DNA of 64,000 nucleotides, taken from Vibrio maritimus. Its GTDB lineage: Bacteria; Pseudomonadota; Gammaproteobacteria; Enterobacterales; Vibrionaceae. The stretch is taken from contig NZ_CP090438.1 of the NCBI RefSeq assembly GCF_021441885.1, forward strand, positions 310,001-374,000, read 5' to 3'. This document shows, one piece after another, positions 52,041 through 61,683 of this stretch. The notes below the pieces were generated by a model. That model was not told the origin of the DNA. It saw only the letters and a list, made by a program, of their open reading frames with translations, and ran no database searches. The position numbers and the translations under genes are program-made. The stretch's first letter is position 1; each line of letters starts with the position of its first letter.

Positions 52041-54608
52041 CTAAAGCAGCTGCTTCAACCGATACAATTCTTCCAACGCTTGACGCGGCGTCAAATCATC
52101 CGGATTAATCTGCGCCAGTGCTTCTTCCACTTCACTTGGTTCAGGGATCAAGCTTAGCTGATTAGCAATATCGACTTGTGGCGACTCTGCTCGCGCGGGA
52201 TTCTGACCAATCTGTTCTAGCTGCGTCAGTTTTTGGCGCGCGTTCTTAATCACCGCTTTTGGCACGCCAGCAAGGCCAGCAACGGCTAAACCGTAAGACT
52301 TACTTGCTGCACCCTCTTGAACCGCGTGCATAAACGCAATCGAATCACCATGCTCAACCGCATCCAAATGAACATTGGCAAGGTTAGGAAGTTGATTCGG
52401 CATCTCTGTTAGCTCGAAGTAGTGCGTTGCGAAGAGCGTCATCGCGCCAACCTTGGTTGCTAACCATTCAGCACTTGCCCAAGCGAGCGAAAGGCCATCG
52501 TAGGTACTTGTGCCTCGACCAATCTCATCCATCAACACTAGGCTGTTTTGCGTGGCGTTATGGAGAATGTTCGCCGTTTCTGTCATCTCCACCATAAAGG
52601 TTGAGCGACCCGATGCGAGATCATCAGAGGCTCCGATGCGGGTAAAGATGCGATCTAATGAGCCAATTTCTGCTGATTCAGCGGGCACATAGCAGCCAAT
52701 GTGAGCCATCAGAGCAATAAGCGCGGTCTGTCGCATATAGGTCGATTTACCACCCATGTTTGGACCTGTAATGATCAGCATTTTACGCTCAGGGTTAAGC
52801 GCGATTGGGTTGGCAATAAAAGGCTCATCCATGACTTGCTCTACCACAGGGTGACGACCAGATTGGATCTGAATACCCGCGTTTTCGCTCAGCGTCGGGC
52901 GGCAGTAATCTAAGCTCTCTGCGCGCTCTGCAAGGTTTTGCAGTACATCCAATTGAGATAGGGCAGAGGCAAGGTTTTGTAACTGCTCTAAGCTTGGTAG
53001 CAACAAATCGAACAGCTCTTCCCATAGCTTTTTCTCAACGGCGAGTGCCTTAGATTTTGAGTTCAGTACCTTATCTTCATGCTCTTTGAGCTCAGGAATA
53101 ATGTAGCGCTCAGCATTTTTCAGAGTTTGCCTACGAACGTAGTGTGGTGGCACTAAATGGCTTTGACCACGGCTCACCTGAATGTAGAAACCATGCACAT
53201 TGTTGTAGCCAACTTTTAACGTGTCGATACCGTGGCGGTCACGCTCATCATGCTCAAGCTTTTCGAGGTACGCAGTAGCACCGTTGGCAAGGTCGCGCCA
53301 TTCATCGAGCTCAGCATTGTAGCCATCGGCAATCACACCGCCGTCACGAATAACGACCGGAGGATTCTCTTTTATCGCTCGCTCAAGTAGATCAGCCATC
53401 GAATCCATAGGTGCAGAATAGTCAGCCAGCTGTTTGAGATAAGGATGCGCCACGGTCTCAAGACTGACCGCCAGTTCCGGTAGCTGTTGCAGCGCGCTTC
53501 TTAAACGAGCCATATCACGAGGTCTTGCCGAGCGCAGTGCTAGCCTTGCCAAGATACGTTCGATGTCGCCGATCTGCTTGAGCGTTGGAGCAAGCTCGGT
53601 ATAGAGCGCGTCTTGCTTGATCTCAGAGATGGCATCCAAACGATAGTTCAGTGTCTTTTGGCAGCGCATAGGTTGATGGATCCAGCGCTTGAGCATTCGG
53701 CTACCCATGGCTGTTGCGGTGTGGTCTAGCACCTCCGCTAGCGTGTTTTCATGGCCGCCAGACAGGTTCTGGGTCAACTCAAGGTTGCGCCTCGTGGCCG
53801 CATCGAGAATGACCGATTGATCTTGACTGTCTAGTGTCAATGAGCGGATATGAGGAAGCGCGGTACGTTGGGTGTCTTTTACGTATTGGATCAAACAGCC
53901 TGCCGCACATAGACCTAGTACACAATTCTCAACACCAAAGCCGACAAGATCCTTGGTACCAAATTGTTGGTTGAGCTGCTGGCGCGCAGTATCAATCTCA
54001 AACTCCCACACAGGGCGACGACGATTGCCATTGCGACTTGCCATGATATCAACAGGTTCAAAGTCTTCAGGAAACAAGAGTTCTTTAGGCGCAGTGCGCT
54101 GCAGTTCAGCCAGCATGGCTTCTTCTGTACTGGGTTCACAAAGTTGAAAACGACCAGAGGTAATATCCAGAGTAGCGTAGCCAAATTTGCCATTTTGGTG
54201 ATAGATTGCGGCAATAAGATTATCAAGCCTTTCCGAGAGCAGAGCTTCATCAGAGACAGTGCCGGGCGTAACGATGCGCACGACTTTTCTCTCAACTGGG
54301 CCTTTGCTGGTGGCAGGATCACCGACTTGCTCACAAATCGCTACCGATTCGCCAAGCTGGACCAGTTTCGCTAAGTAGCCTTCAACAGCATGAAAAGGAA
54401 CACCTGCCATAGGAATAGGCTCACCCGCGGAGGCGCCGCGCTTGGTCAGTGAGATATCGAGCAATTGAGATGCGCGTTTCGCGTCATCGTAAAACAGCTC
54501 GTAAAAATCGCCCATTCGATAGAACAGCAAGATATCTGGATTCTCTGCTTTTAGCTTCAGATATTGCTGCATCATTGGTGTGTGTTTTTGTTCCGCTTTC
54601 ACTGTCAC
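52041..54608 (-). CDS. mutS: DNA mismatch repair protein MutS
   Basis: Recognises mismatches and starts repair together with MutL. The mismatch-reading Phe and Glu are in LLFYRMGDFYELF (about residues 30-42). The ATPase Walker A is TGPNMGGKSTYMRQ, and the signature is LVLMDEIGRGTSTYDGLSLAWA. The clamp and lever helices lie between, and the C-terminal tetramerisation segment reads LDDLTPRQALEELYRLK-like. The length of 855 is standard. The start is GTG 54608 with AAAGAA upstream. It is divergent from pncC/recA, as in many gamma-proteobacteria. Confidence 0.98.
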   Translation of the reverse strand: MTVKAEQKHTPMMQQYLKLKAENPDILLFYRMGDFYELFYDDAKRASQLLDISLTKRGASAGEPIPMAGVPFHAVEGYLAKLVQLGESVAICEQVGDPATSKGPVERKVVRIVTPGTVSDEALLSERLDNLIAAIYHQNGKFGYATLDITSGRFQLCEPSTEEAMLAELQRTAPKELLFPEDFEPVDIMASRNGNRRRPVWEFEIDTARQQLNQQFGTKDLVGFGVENCVLGLCAAGCLIQYVKDTQRTALPHIRSLTLDSQDQSVILDAATRRNLELTQNLSGGHENTLAEVLDHTATAMGSRMLKRWIHQPMRCQKTLNYRLDAISEIKQDALYTELAPTLKQIGDIERILARLALRSARPRDMARLRSALQQLPELAVSLETVAHPYLKQLADYSAPMDSMADLLERAIKENPPVVIRDGGVIADGYNAELDEWRDLANGATAYLEKLEHDERDRHGIDTLKVGYNNVHGFYIQVSRGQSHLVPPHYVRRQTLKNAERYIIPELKEHEDKVLNSKSKALAVEKKLWEELFDLLLPSLEQLQNLASALSQLDVLQNLAERAESLDYCRPTLSENAGIQIQSGRHPVVEQVMDEPFIANPIALNPERKMLIITGPNMGGKSTYMRQTALIALMAHIGCYVPAESAEIGSLDRIFTRIGASDDLASGRSTFMVEMTETANILHNATQNSLVLMDEIGRGTSTYDGLSLAWASAEWLATKVGAMTLFATHYFELTEMPNQLPNLANVHLDAVEHGDSIAFMHAVQEGAASKSYGLAVAGLAGVPKAVIKNARQKLTQLEQIGQNPARAESPQVDIANQLSLIPEPSEVEEALAQINPDDLTPRQALEELYRLKQLL

Positions 54609-54749
54609 TTCTTTGCTACTGGTTTTTCATTGCCGCCTAGGATACGTGAAAGCGGCGAGAGCGAAAAGGGCAGAGTCGTCACTGATATCACGCAAGCGCA
54701 GGTATTAAACCCAATTAAGTCCCACACGAAGGACTAGGAGTTGTGTCAA

Positions 54750-55250
54750 ATGCAAAACATATCTGAGTTAAGTGCCAACCTAGGTCAATTACTGCAACAG
54801 AGAGATCAGGTTTTAGTGACCGCTGAATCCTGCACTGGTGGGGGCGTGGCAACCGCGATTACCGATATCGCAGGCAGCTCTGCGTGGTTTGACCGAGCGT
54901 TCGTCACCTACAGCAACGATGCCAAGATGGAAATGATTGGTGTGAAGTCAGAAACGCTTGGGAAGCATGGCGCTGTGAGCGAACCTGTGGTGATTGAAAT
55001 GGCGCAAGGAGCACTAGCTCATTCAAACGGAACCCTAAGTGTCGCAATCAGTGGTATCGCTGGACCCGGTGGAGGCAGTGAAGAGAAGCCAGTCGGAACC
55101 GTATGTTTTGCATGGGCATCTTCTCAGGGCTGGCAGAAGGTAGAAACCTGTTTGCTAACGGGAGACCGAGCGAGTGTTCGTTTACAGGCAGTAGAGCATG
55201 CACTAAGAACGTTACACACCCATGTTCTTGAAGATGAGCCGTTTAGCTAA
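54750..55250 (+). CDS. pncC: Nicotinamide-nucleotide amidohydrolase PncC (CinA C-terminal domain)
   Basis: Deamidates NMN to nicotinate mononucleotide in the pyridine-nucleotide salvage route. A stand-alone CinA C-terminal domain is present, with the signature TAESCTGGGVATAITDIAGSS and FVTYSNDAKMEMIGV, then ISGIAGPGGGSEEKPVGTV. ATG 54750 has AGGAG nine bases upstream; the TTG at 54741 abuts that site. The length of 166 matches E. coli YgaD. It precedes recA, the usual order. Confidence 0.94.
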   Translation: MQNISELSANLGQLLQQRDQVLVTAESCTGGGVATAITDIAGSSAWFDRAFVTYSNDAKMEMIGVKSETLGKHGAVSEPVVIEMAQGALAHSNGTLSVAISGIAGPGGGSEEKPVGTVCFAWASSQGWQKVETCLLTGDRASVRLQAVEHALRTLHTHVLEDEPFS

Positions 55251-55317
55251 GCCTATTGAAATATAAAGAGTCTTGGTGAAGTCACACTGAGGTCACAAAA
55301 AAATCTTCATACAGGTA

Positions 55318-55345
55318 TAGACACTGTATGAATCAACAGTATAAT
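55318..55345 (+). promoter_or_regulatory. recA promoter
   Basis: TAGACA at 55318, a 16-base spacer, then TATAAT at 55340-55345. The LexA operator fills the spacer, so repressor binding would exclude RNA polymerase. Confidence 0.7.
55322..55341 (+). promoter_or_regulatory. LexA (SOS) box of recA
   Basis: CACTGTATGAATCAACAGTA fits the gamma-proteobacterial pattern TACTG(TA)5CAGTA, with CTG-N10-CAG at 55324-55339. It lies about 110 bases upstream of the recA start. Confidence 0.88.
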
Positions 55346-55453
55346 AAAATACATCTTGCGATGAATTGAACGCATCGCTTACCTGATTAAAACAGCTCAA
55401 GCACGTAAGTTGCCTAAAGCGTATATCCGTAAAGGATAGTTGTGGAGAAAGTA

Positions 55454-56491
55454 ATGGACGAGAATAAACAGAAGGCGTTAGCCGCTGCATTAGGTCAGAT
55501 TGAAAAACAATTTGGTAAAGGCTCAATCATGCGCCTTGGTGACAACCGTACCATGGACGTAGAAACCATTTCAACGGGTTCACTTTCTCTAGATATCGCA
55601 CTAGGTGCAGGTGGTCTGCCTATGGGTCGTATCGTAGAGATCTACGGTCCAGAATCATCAGGTAAAACAACACTTACCCTTGAGTGTATTGCTGCTGCTC
55701 AAAAAGCAGGCAAAACCTGTGCGTTCATTGATGCTGAGCACGCCCTAGACCCTGTCTACGCGAAGAAGCTAGGTGTTGATATTGATGCGCTATTGGTGTC
55801 TCAGCCAGATACTGGTGAGCAAGCGCTTGAAATCTGTGACGCTCTTGCGCGCTCTGGTGCGATTGACGTGATGGTTGTCGACTCGGTTGCTGCACTAACA
55901 CCAAAAGCGGAAATCGAAGGCGAAATGGGTGACAGCCACATGGGTCTGCAGGCTCGTATGCTTTCTCAAGCTATGCGTAAGCTAACTGGTAACCTAAAGC
56001 AGTCTAACTGTATGTGTATCTTCATCAACCAAATCCGTATGAAGATTGGTGTGATGTTCGGCAACCCAGAAACGACCACCGGTGGTAACGCACTTAAGTT
56101 CTACGCATCAGTTCGTCTTGATATCCGCCGTACTGGCTCTATCAAAGAGGGCGACGAGGTGGTGGGTAACGAGACTCGCATTAAAGTCGTTAAGAACAAG
56201 ATTGCTGCACCATTCAAACAAGCAGAAACTCAGATCCTATACGGTCAGGGCTTCAACCGTTACGGTGAGCTAGTTGACCTAGGTGTTAAGCACAAACTGG
56301 TTGAGAAAGCAGGTGCTTGGTACAGCTACAATGGCGATAAGATTGGTCAAGGTAAAGCAAACGCATGTAAGTTCCTGCGTGAAAACCCAGAAGCGGCACA
56401 AGCGATTGATAGCAAACTACGTGAGCTACTGCTAACACCTGCGATTGTTGAAGAAGCAGAAACTGGCGAAGCGCCGGCAGAAGAGCTATAA
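55454..56491 (+). CDS. recA: Recombinase RecA
   Basis: Forms ATP-dependent filaments on ssDNA for strand exchange and triggers LexA self-cleavage. Walker A is GPESSGKTT, and Walker B is VMVVDSVAAL. Loop L1 and L2 regions are seen around EGEMGDSHMGLQAR and FGNPETTTGGNAL. ATG 55454 (MDENKQKALA) has GGAG six bases upstream; the GTG at 55442 overlaps that site. It is 345 residues with an acidic tail. It is under LexA control and is followed by a terminator, then recX. Confidence 0.99.
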   Translation: MDENKQKALAAALGQIEKQFGKGSIMRLGDNRTMDVETISTGSLSLDIALGAGGLPMGRIVEIYGPESSGKTTLTLECIAAAQKAGKTCAFIDAEHALDPVYAKKLGVDIDALLVSQPDTGEQALEICDALARSGAIDVMVVDSVAALTPKAEIEGEMGDSHMGLQARMLSQAMRKLTGNLKQSNCMCIFINQIRMKIGVMFGNPETTTGGNALKFYASVRLDIRRTGSIKEGDEVVGNETRIKVVKNKIAAPFKQAETQILYGQGFNRYGELVDLGVKHKLVEKAGAWYSYNGDKIGQGKANACKFLRENPEAAQAIDSKLRELLLTPAIVEEAETGEAPAEEL

Positions 56492-56509
56492 ATCTTCAAT
56501 TGAATTAAA

Positions 56510-56537
56510 CAAAGCCCTGCACTGCGGGGCTTTGTTG
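56510..56537 (+). terminator. Terminator between recA and recX
   Basis: CAAAGCCCTGC-ACT-GCGGGGCTTTG, then TTGT. In E. coli a similar hairpin allows low-level read-through into recX. Confidence 0.85.
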
Positions 56538-56568
56538 TATCTGTTTTGCTATCAAATTATTAGTCTCT

Positions 56569-57033
56569 ATGTATCAACGAAAGCCACCGACCCTGTCCGC
56601 TAATGAAGCTGCGATCCAACTGTTAAGTCGCCGAGATCATGGCGAGTATGAGTTGTACCAAAAGCTTGCCTTCAAAGGCTATGAGGAATCCGAGGTTGAA
56701 GCCGCGATAGAGCTGTGTAAGTCATATCGATATCTTGATGATCTGCGCTTTGCCAAAAGCCAGGTAAGACAGCATGTCTACAAGGGGCATGGGGAACGTC
56801 GAATTCGTCAAGAGCTGAATCAAAAGCGCGTCTCAGAGTCGGTAGTGAATGAAGCCTTGATGGAAGAAGAAGTCGATTGGTTTGAGCTGGCGAAAACCAC
56901 GGCTGAGAAAAAGTTTCGCCACGGAAAAGCCAGCGATCCTAAAGAATATGCCAAGCAAGTGCGATTTCTACAGTATCGAGGCTACTCTTTTGACCAAATA
57001 AACTACGCACTAGATTCACTAGAAAGTGAATAA
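56569..57033 (+). CDS. recX: RecA regulatory protein RecX
   Basis: Limits RecA filament growth. It has the three-helix repeats of the family: AIQLLSRRDHGEYELYQKL, YLDDLRFAKSQVRQHVYKGHGERRIRQELNQK, and KQVRFLQYRGYSFDQIN. The length of 154 is normal. The ATG has a weak ribosome-binding site, in keeping with low expression relative to recA. It shares the recA transcript by read-through. Confidence 0.95.
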   Translation: MYQRKPPTLSANEAAIQLLSRRDHGEYELYQKLAFKGYEESEVEAAIELCKSYRYLDDLRFAKSQVRQHVYKGHGERRIRQELNQKRVSESVVNEALMEEEVDWFELAKTTAEKKFRHGKASDPKEYAKQVRFLQYRGYSFDQINYALDSLESE

Positions 57034-57192
57034 CACCTGCCCGCCACTGCCCGCAAATACTTGTCCTGACTTGAATAAAGTTTAAATTCCTTCCGTTTGT
57101 TGCCTTTTTTACCAGAATACTAGGCGAATCCTTACTCATGGGGTTACAATATGCCCCCAAAATCTAACTCGAATTATTTCAGGAAGAGCTGC

Positions 57193-59778
57193 ATGTACAT
57201 GAGCACAGACGAGGTTCGCAACGCGTTCCTTAAGTTCTTTGAGAGCAAAGGGCACCAAATCGTAGACAGTTCATCGTTGGTTCCACACGATGACCCAACT
57301 CTGCTTTTCACAAACGCCGGTATGAACCAGTTTAAAGACTGTTTCCTTGGCCTAGAAAAGCGTAACTACACTCGTGCCACTACGGCCCAGCGTTGTGTTC
57401 GCGCTGGTGGTAAGCACAACGACCTTGAGAACGTTGGCTTCACTGCTCGTCACCACACTTTCTTTGAGATGCTGGGTAACTTCAGCTTCGGTGATTACTT
57501 CAAAGAAGATGCCATCAGCTTTGCTTGGGAATTCCTAACAGAGACGCTAAAGTTGCCAAAAGATCGCCTGCTGGTGACAGTTTATGAAACTGACGACGAA
57601 GCATTCGAGATTTGGAACAAGCAAGTGGGCGTTCCTGCAGACCGCATCGTTCGTATCGGTGATAAAGAAGGCGGTAAAGCTTACGAGTCAGACAACTTCT
57701 GGCAAATGGGTGACACTGGTCCTTGTGGTCCATGTACAGAAATTTTCTATGATCACGGTGAGCATATCTGGGGTGGTCGTCCTGGTACTCCAGAAGAAGA
57801 CGGTGACCGTTTCATCGAGATCTGGAACAACGTATTCATGCAGTTCAACCGTCACGCCGACGGTACTATGGAGCCGCTACCAAAACCATCGGTAGATACA
57901 GGTATGGGCATCGAGCGTATCTCTGCAATCATGCAAGGCGTTCACTCAAACTACGAGATCGATGTATTCCAAACGCTAATCAAAGCAGCAGCAGAAGTGA
58001 TCGGCTACGAAGACCTTTCGAACCAATCACTGCGCGTTATTGCAGACCACATTCGTTCTTGTTCATTCCTAATCGTTGACGGCGTAATGCCATCAAACGA
58101 AGGTCGTGGCTACGTGCTTCGTCGTATTATCCGTCGTGCAGTACGTCACGGTAACAAGCTAGGTGCACAAGGTGCCTTCTTCTACAAGCTAGTTGGTACC
58201 CTAGCATCAGTAATGGGTACGGCAGGTGAAGAGCTTAAGAAGCAACAAGCCGTTGTAGAAAAAGTACTGCGTATCGAAGAAGAGAACTTCGGTCGTACTC
58301 TTGAACGTGGTATGACAATCCTGACTGAAGCGCTTGATAATCTTGGCGACGAGAAAGTGCTAGACGGCGAAACCGTATTCAAACTTTACGATACCTACGG
58401 CTTCCCAGCAGACCTGACTAACGATGTGGCTCGTGAGCGCGAGTTTGCTATCGATGAAGAAGGTTTTGAGAAGGCGATGGAAGCTCAGCGTCAACGTGCG
58501 CGTGAAGCTGGCCAGTTCGGTACTGACTACAATGCCGCGATCAAAGTTGATACCGATACTGAGTTCTGTGGTTACACAGGCACAGAAGGCAGCAGCACAG
58601 TAGCAGCCATGTTTGTTGAAGGCAATGAAGTGGAAGCACTGTCTGCTGGCGACAAAGCGATTGTGGTTCTTGAAGAGACACCGTTCTACGCAGAGTCTGG
58701 TGGTCAATGTGGTGATGCTGGCGTGCTGAAAACATCGGCGGGTCTTTTCAAAGTAGAAGACACTCAAAAGCTAGGTAACGCGATCGCACACCATGGTGAG
58801 CTGGTTGAAGGCGTACTTGCTAAGGGCGATGAAGTGGCAGCGACTGTCGATGCAGAGCGCCGCGCGGCTATCTCGCTAAACCACTCAGCTACGCACTTGC
58901 TACACGCTGCATTGCGTCAAGTTCTAGGTGAGCACGTAACGCAGAAAGGCTCCCTAGTGAAGCCTGACAACCTACGTTTTGACTTCTCTCATCTTGAAGC
59001 GATGACTAAAGCGGAAATCAAACAAGTTGAGCGTCTTGTGAACGCACAGATTCGTACTAACCACGTGATCGAAACCAATGTCATGGACATTGAGTCAGCG
59101 AAAGCAAAAGGCGCGATGGCTCTGTTTGGTGAGAAGTACGACGATGAAGTTCGCGTGCTTTCAATGGGTGAGTTCTCAACTGAGCTTTGTGGTGGTATCC
59201 ACGCAAGCAACACGGGTGACATTGGTCTATTCAAGATCACTTCTGAAGGTGGTATCGCTGCGGGTATCCGTCGTATTGAAGCGGTAACTGGTGAAGCAGC
59301 TCTGGATGCGATTGAAGCGACAGCGGCGCAGTACGAAGCGAAACTTGGCGATGCGGCAAGCAAAGCGAAATCTCTTGAAAAAGAGATTGCTCAGCTTAAA
59401 GACAAGCTAGCAGCGGTAGAAAGCGCCAACATCATGGGTAAAGTAGAAGAGATCAATGGTACTAAGGTACTGGTTGCCGCGCTTGAAGGTGCGGATAGCA
59501 AGAACCTACGTACTATGATGGATAACGCTAAGAACCAAATGGGCAGCGGTATCGCGTTCATTGCCAATGTTGCAGATGGCAAGATTGGTTTGATCGCAGG
59601 TGTGACTAAAGACCTAACTGGTAAAGTCAAAGCAGGCGACCTTGTTAAGATGGTGGCTGAGCAAGTTGGTGGTAAAGGTGGTGGTCGCCCAGATATGGCG
59701 CAAGCAGGCGGCAGCGATGTCGATGCACTGCCAGAAGCACTGCAGTCTATCCGTGGTTGGCTTGAAGAGCGTCTATAA
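57193..59778 (+). CDS. alaS: Alanyl-tRNA synthetase
   Basis: A class II synthetase that charges tRNA-Ala through the G3-U70 pair and edits Ser/Gly. The aminoacylation core begins FLKFFESKGH...SSSLVPHDDPTLLFTNAGM, the editing domain has the HxxxH motif in NHSATHLLHAALRQ, and the later Cys/His are in ELCGGIHASNTGDIG. A coiled coil and C-Ala domain end the protein. ATG 57193 (MYMSTDEVR) has AGGA eight bases upstream, giving 861 residues; the open frame to 57151 is unsupported. It lies downstream of recX, as in E. coli. Confidence 0.98.
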   Translation: MYMSTDEVRNAFLKFFESKGHQIVDSSSLVPHDDPTLLFTNAGMNQFKDCFLGLEKRNYTRATTAQRCVRAGGKHNDLENVGFTARHHTFFEMLGNFSFGDYFKEDAISFAWEFLTETLKLPKDRLLVTVYETDDEAFEIWNKQVGVPADRIVRIGDKEGGKAYESDNFWQMGDTGPCGPCTEIFYDHGEHIWGGRPGTPEEDGDRFIEIWNNVFMQFNRHADGTMEPLPKPSVDTGMGIERISAIMQGVHSNYEIDVFQTLIKAAAEVIGYEDLSNQSLRVIADHIRSCSFLIVDGVMPSNEGRGYVLRRIIRRAVRHGNKLGAQGAFFYKLVGTLASVMGTAGEELKKQQAVVEKVLRIEEENFGRTLERGMTILTEALDNLGDEKVLDGETVFKLYDTYGFPADLTNDVAREREFAIDEEGFEKAMEAQRQRAREAGQFGTDYNAAIKVDTDTEFCGYTGTEGSSTVAAMFVEGNEVEALSAGDKAIVVLEETPFYAESGGQCGDAGVLKTSAGLFKVEDTQKLGNAIAHHGELVEGVLAKGDEVAATVDAERRAAISLNHSATHLLHAALRQVLGEHVTQKGSLVKPDNLRFDFSHLEAMTKAEIKQVERLVNAQIRTNHVIETNVMDIESAKAKGAMALFGEKYDDEVRVLSMGEFSTELCGGIHASNTGDIGLFKITSEGGIAAGIRRIEAVTGEAALDAIEATAAQYEAKLGDAASKAKSLEKEIAQLKDKLAAVESANIMGKVEEINGTKVLVAALEGADSKNLRTMMDNAKNQMGSGIAFIANVADGKIGLIAGVTKDLTGKVKAGDLVKMVAEQVGGKGGGRPDMAQAGGSDVDALPEALQSIRGWLEERL

Positions 59779-59798
59779 CTCTTAAGTAAGAACCTCTA

Positions 59799-59830
59799 AA
59801 TGCCCAATCAATGTTTGTTGATTGGGCATT
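59799..59830 (+). terminator. Terminator of alaS
   Basis: A 13-bp stem AATGCCCAATCAA / TTGATTGGGCATT with a short loop, then GTTGCTTTT. Confidence 0.85.
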
Positions 59831-59995
59831 GTTGCTTTTGGTCACTACCTATTCAGTGAATCAATTGCACAGTGCAGAACTGCACATCTATTTAATAGGC
59901 GAGGCACATGGCGTCGCCTAATACAGGGAGCGGTCACTCAAGATCGTAATTTCAAAATTCGACAACACTATGTTGTCTTGGGAAGGTGAAGACTG
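59831..59995 (+). promoter_or_regulatory. Structured leader upstream of the second aspartokinase
   Basis: Three stem-loops in 110 bases: GTGCA-GAAC-TGCAC at 59872-59885, TAGGCGA/TCGCCTA with an 11-base loop at 59896-59920, and GACAAC-ACTAT-GTTGTC at 59961-59977. The last ends 18 bases before the GTG start. No consensus lysine riboswitch core is seen, unlike lysC. Confidence 0.4.
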
Positions 59996-61183
59996 GTGAA
60001 AAGACCACTAATCGTGCAAAAGTTCGGTGGAACTTCTGTTGGCTCTGTTGAGCGTATCCATAGCGTTGCAGAGCATGTAATTCGAGCTAAACAAACTGGC
60101 AATCAAGTGGTTGTCGTTGTCTCAGCGATGTCAGGTGAGACCAACCGTTTGGTTGAACTTGCCAAACAAGTAGACAAAGTGCCAAACGTCAGAGAGTTGG
60201 ATGTATTGCTCTCTGCAGGTGAACAGATTTCTATGGCACTGCTGTCGATGACGTTGAGCAAACTTGGACATGCGGCGATATCTCTGACCGGTGGCCAGGC
60301 ACGAATTATGACCAACAATAGTCACAACAATGCCACGATTAGCCATATTGATACCAGTGTCATCGATGAACATTTAGCGCAGGACAAAATTGTGATTGTC
60401 GCTGGATTCCAGGGCATAAATGAAGTCGGCGACATAACGACATTGGGACGAGGTGGCTCTGATACGACAGCAGTCACCCTAGCGGGTGCCTTAAACGCAC
60501 AAGAGTGCCAAATATTTACCGATGTCGATGGCGTTTACAGCTGCGACCCTAGAGTCGTCAAAAACGCGCAGAAACTCGATACCATCGATTTCCCAACTAT
60601 GCACGAAATGGCCCACAAAGGCGCCAAAGTGCTCCATCTCCCTTGTGTGGCTTATGCATGGCAAAATCATGTACCGCTGCGTGTACTTTCTAGCTTTGAT
60701 GCAGGAGAGGGGACACTAGTGGCGGGTAAAGAGGCGAAGCCTGGGATCTGTGGTCTAGCAATGCAGAAACAGGTGGTGTCACTACTTATCCGTGAAGAAC
60801 ATGTCGATGTTGTTGATAAGCAAAAGCAGATGTTGGGAGTGGAAGAAAGTCACTGGGTGACAGATTCGACCTACAGTCACTTATTGGTGAAAACAGATTG
60901 TCGTGACAAGCTAAAATTAGTCATAGAAGACAAGATAGTTGCCGAGCAGGACGTCTCACTTCTGACACTTGTGGGGTCAAATGCCGCAGAGCAAGCGTCA
61001 CAATATCAACAACTTCTCAACTTATCAGACATATCTGTTCTACACTTTTGTGAAGATACGCACTCAATTACACTCGTTCTCGAGCCAGGGGCTATCGACA
61101 AAGCGGCTAACGTACTGCATGATAACTACATTATCGCCAGTGGATCCGTTGAGAGAGAAGAAAAACAGGTACATTTGGGGTAA
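59996..61183 (+). CDS. Monofunctional aspartate kinase (second copy, divergent ACT region)
   Basis: Phosphorylates aspartate at the head of the aspartate-family pathway. The kinase domain is intact: VQKFGGTSVGSVERI at the start, VVSAMSGETNRL, TTLGRGGSDTTAV and FTDVDGVYSCDPRVV. The C-terminal 140 residues should hold two ACT domains but match the usual pattern poorly, so feedback control may differ. At 395 residues it is shorter than LysC (449). The start is GTG 59996 with GGAAGGTG upstream. It lies between alaS and csrA. Its effector cannot be inferred. Confidence 0.88.
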   Translation: MKRPLIVQKFGGTSVGSVERIHSVAEHVIRAKQTGNQVVVVVSAMSGETNRLVELAKQVDKVPNVRELDVLLSAGEQISMALLSMTLSKLGHAAISLTGGQARIMTNNSHNNATISHIDTSVIDEHLAQDKIVIVAGFQGINEVGDITTLGRGGSDTTAVTLAGALNAQECQIFTDVDGVYSCDPRVVKNAQKLDTIDFPTMHEMAHKGAKVLHLPCVAYAWQNHVPLRVLSSFDAGEGTLVAGKEAKPGICGLAMQKQVVSLLIREEHVDVVDKQKQMLGVEESHWVTDSTYSHLLVKTDCRDKLKLVIEDKIVAEQDVSLLTLVGSNAAEQASQYQQLLNLSDISVLHFCEDTHSITLVLEPGAIDKAANVLHDNYIIASGSVEREEKQVHLG

Positions 61184-61275
61184 ATACTTTTCAGAAGATA
61201 GTTTACGAAAATATAACTTTTGTTGGATAATAAGTTTCGTAGCAAGATAATTAGAGAATACTCAAGGAGCTAAGA

Positions 61276-61473
61276 ATGCTGATTTTGACTCGCCGTGTTG
61301 GTGAAACGTTGATGATTGGTGATGAAGTCACTGTTACTGTATTGGGTGTTAAAGGCAACCAAGTTCGCATTGGTGTTAATGCTCCAAAAGAAGTGTCAGT
61401 GCATCGTGAAGAGATCTACATGCGCATTCAAGCGGAGAAAGGAAACGGTAACGTTGCATCAGGCAACTACTAA
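61276..61473 (+). CDS. csrA: Carbon storage regulator CsrA
   Basis: An RNA-binding dimer that recognises GGA in hairpin loops and controls translation of carbon, motility and virulence genes. The sequence MLILTRRVGETLMIGDEVTV is canonical, and the RNA-contact segment VSVHREEIYMRIQ is intact. It is 65 residues long. The ATG has AAGGAG upstream. The alaS-csrA-tRNA-Ser/Arg order is also found in E. coli (alaS-csrA-serV-argV). Confidence 0.99.
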   Translation: MLILTRRVGETLMIGDEVTVTVLGVKGNQVRIGVNAPKEVSVHREEIYMRIQAEKGNGNVASGNY

Positions 61474-61485
61474 TCCTAACTAGAG

Positions 61486-61514
61486 AGGGCTGGCAATTTG
61501 CCGGCCTTTTTGTT
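61486..61514 (+). terminator. Terminator of csrA
   Basis: AGGGCTGGC-AATTT-GCCGGCCTT then TTTG. The stem has G-U pairs but a clear T tail. Confidence 0.8.
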
Positions 61515-61640
61515 GCGTAAAATTTGCCATAAAACAGAGGCACCACGGTGAATTTTGCTTAGGAAAGCTACGATTAAATGGTGGTTTGGTTAATTTGCCA
61601 ACGCTTAGTCTGTTTTTTCCTATTTTTACCAAGAAAATGT

Positions 61641-61668
61641 TTGACTTATTTTTGGTAAATCGTAATAT
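61641..61668 (+). promoter_or_regulatory. Promoter of the tRNA-Ser/Arg array
   Basis: TTGACT at 61641, a 16-base spacer, then TAATAT at 61663-61668 with a GTGCC discriminator. It lies 15 bases before the mature 5' end of the first tRNA-Ser. Confidence 0.75.
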
Positions 61669-61683
61669 GTGCCTCCGCAAGAC

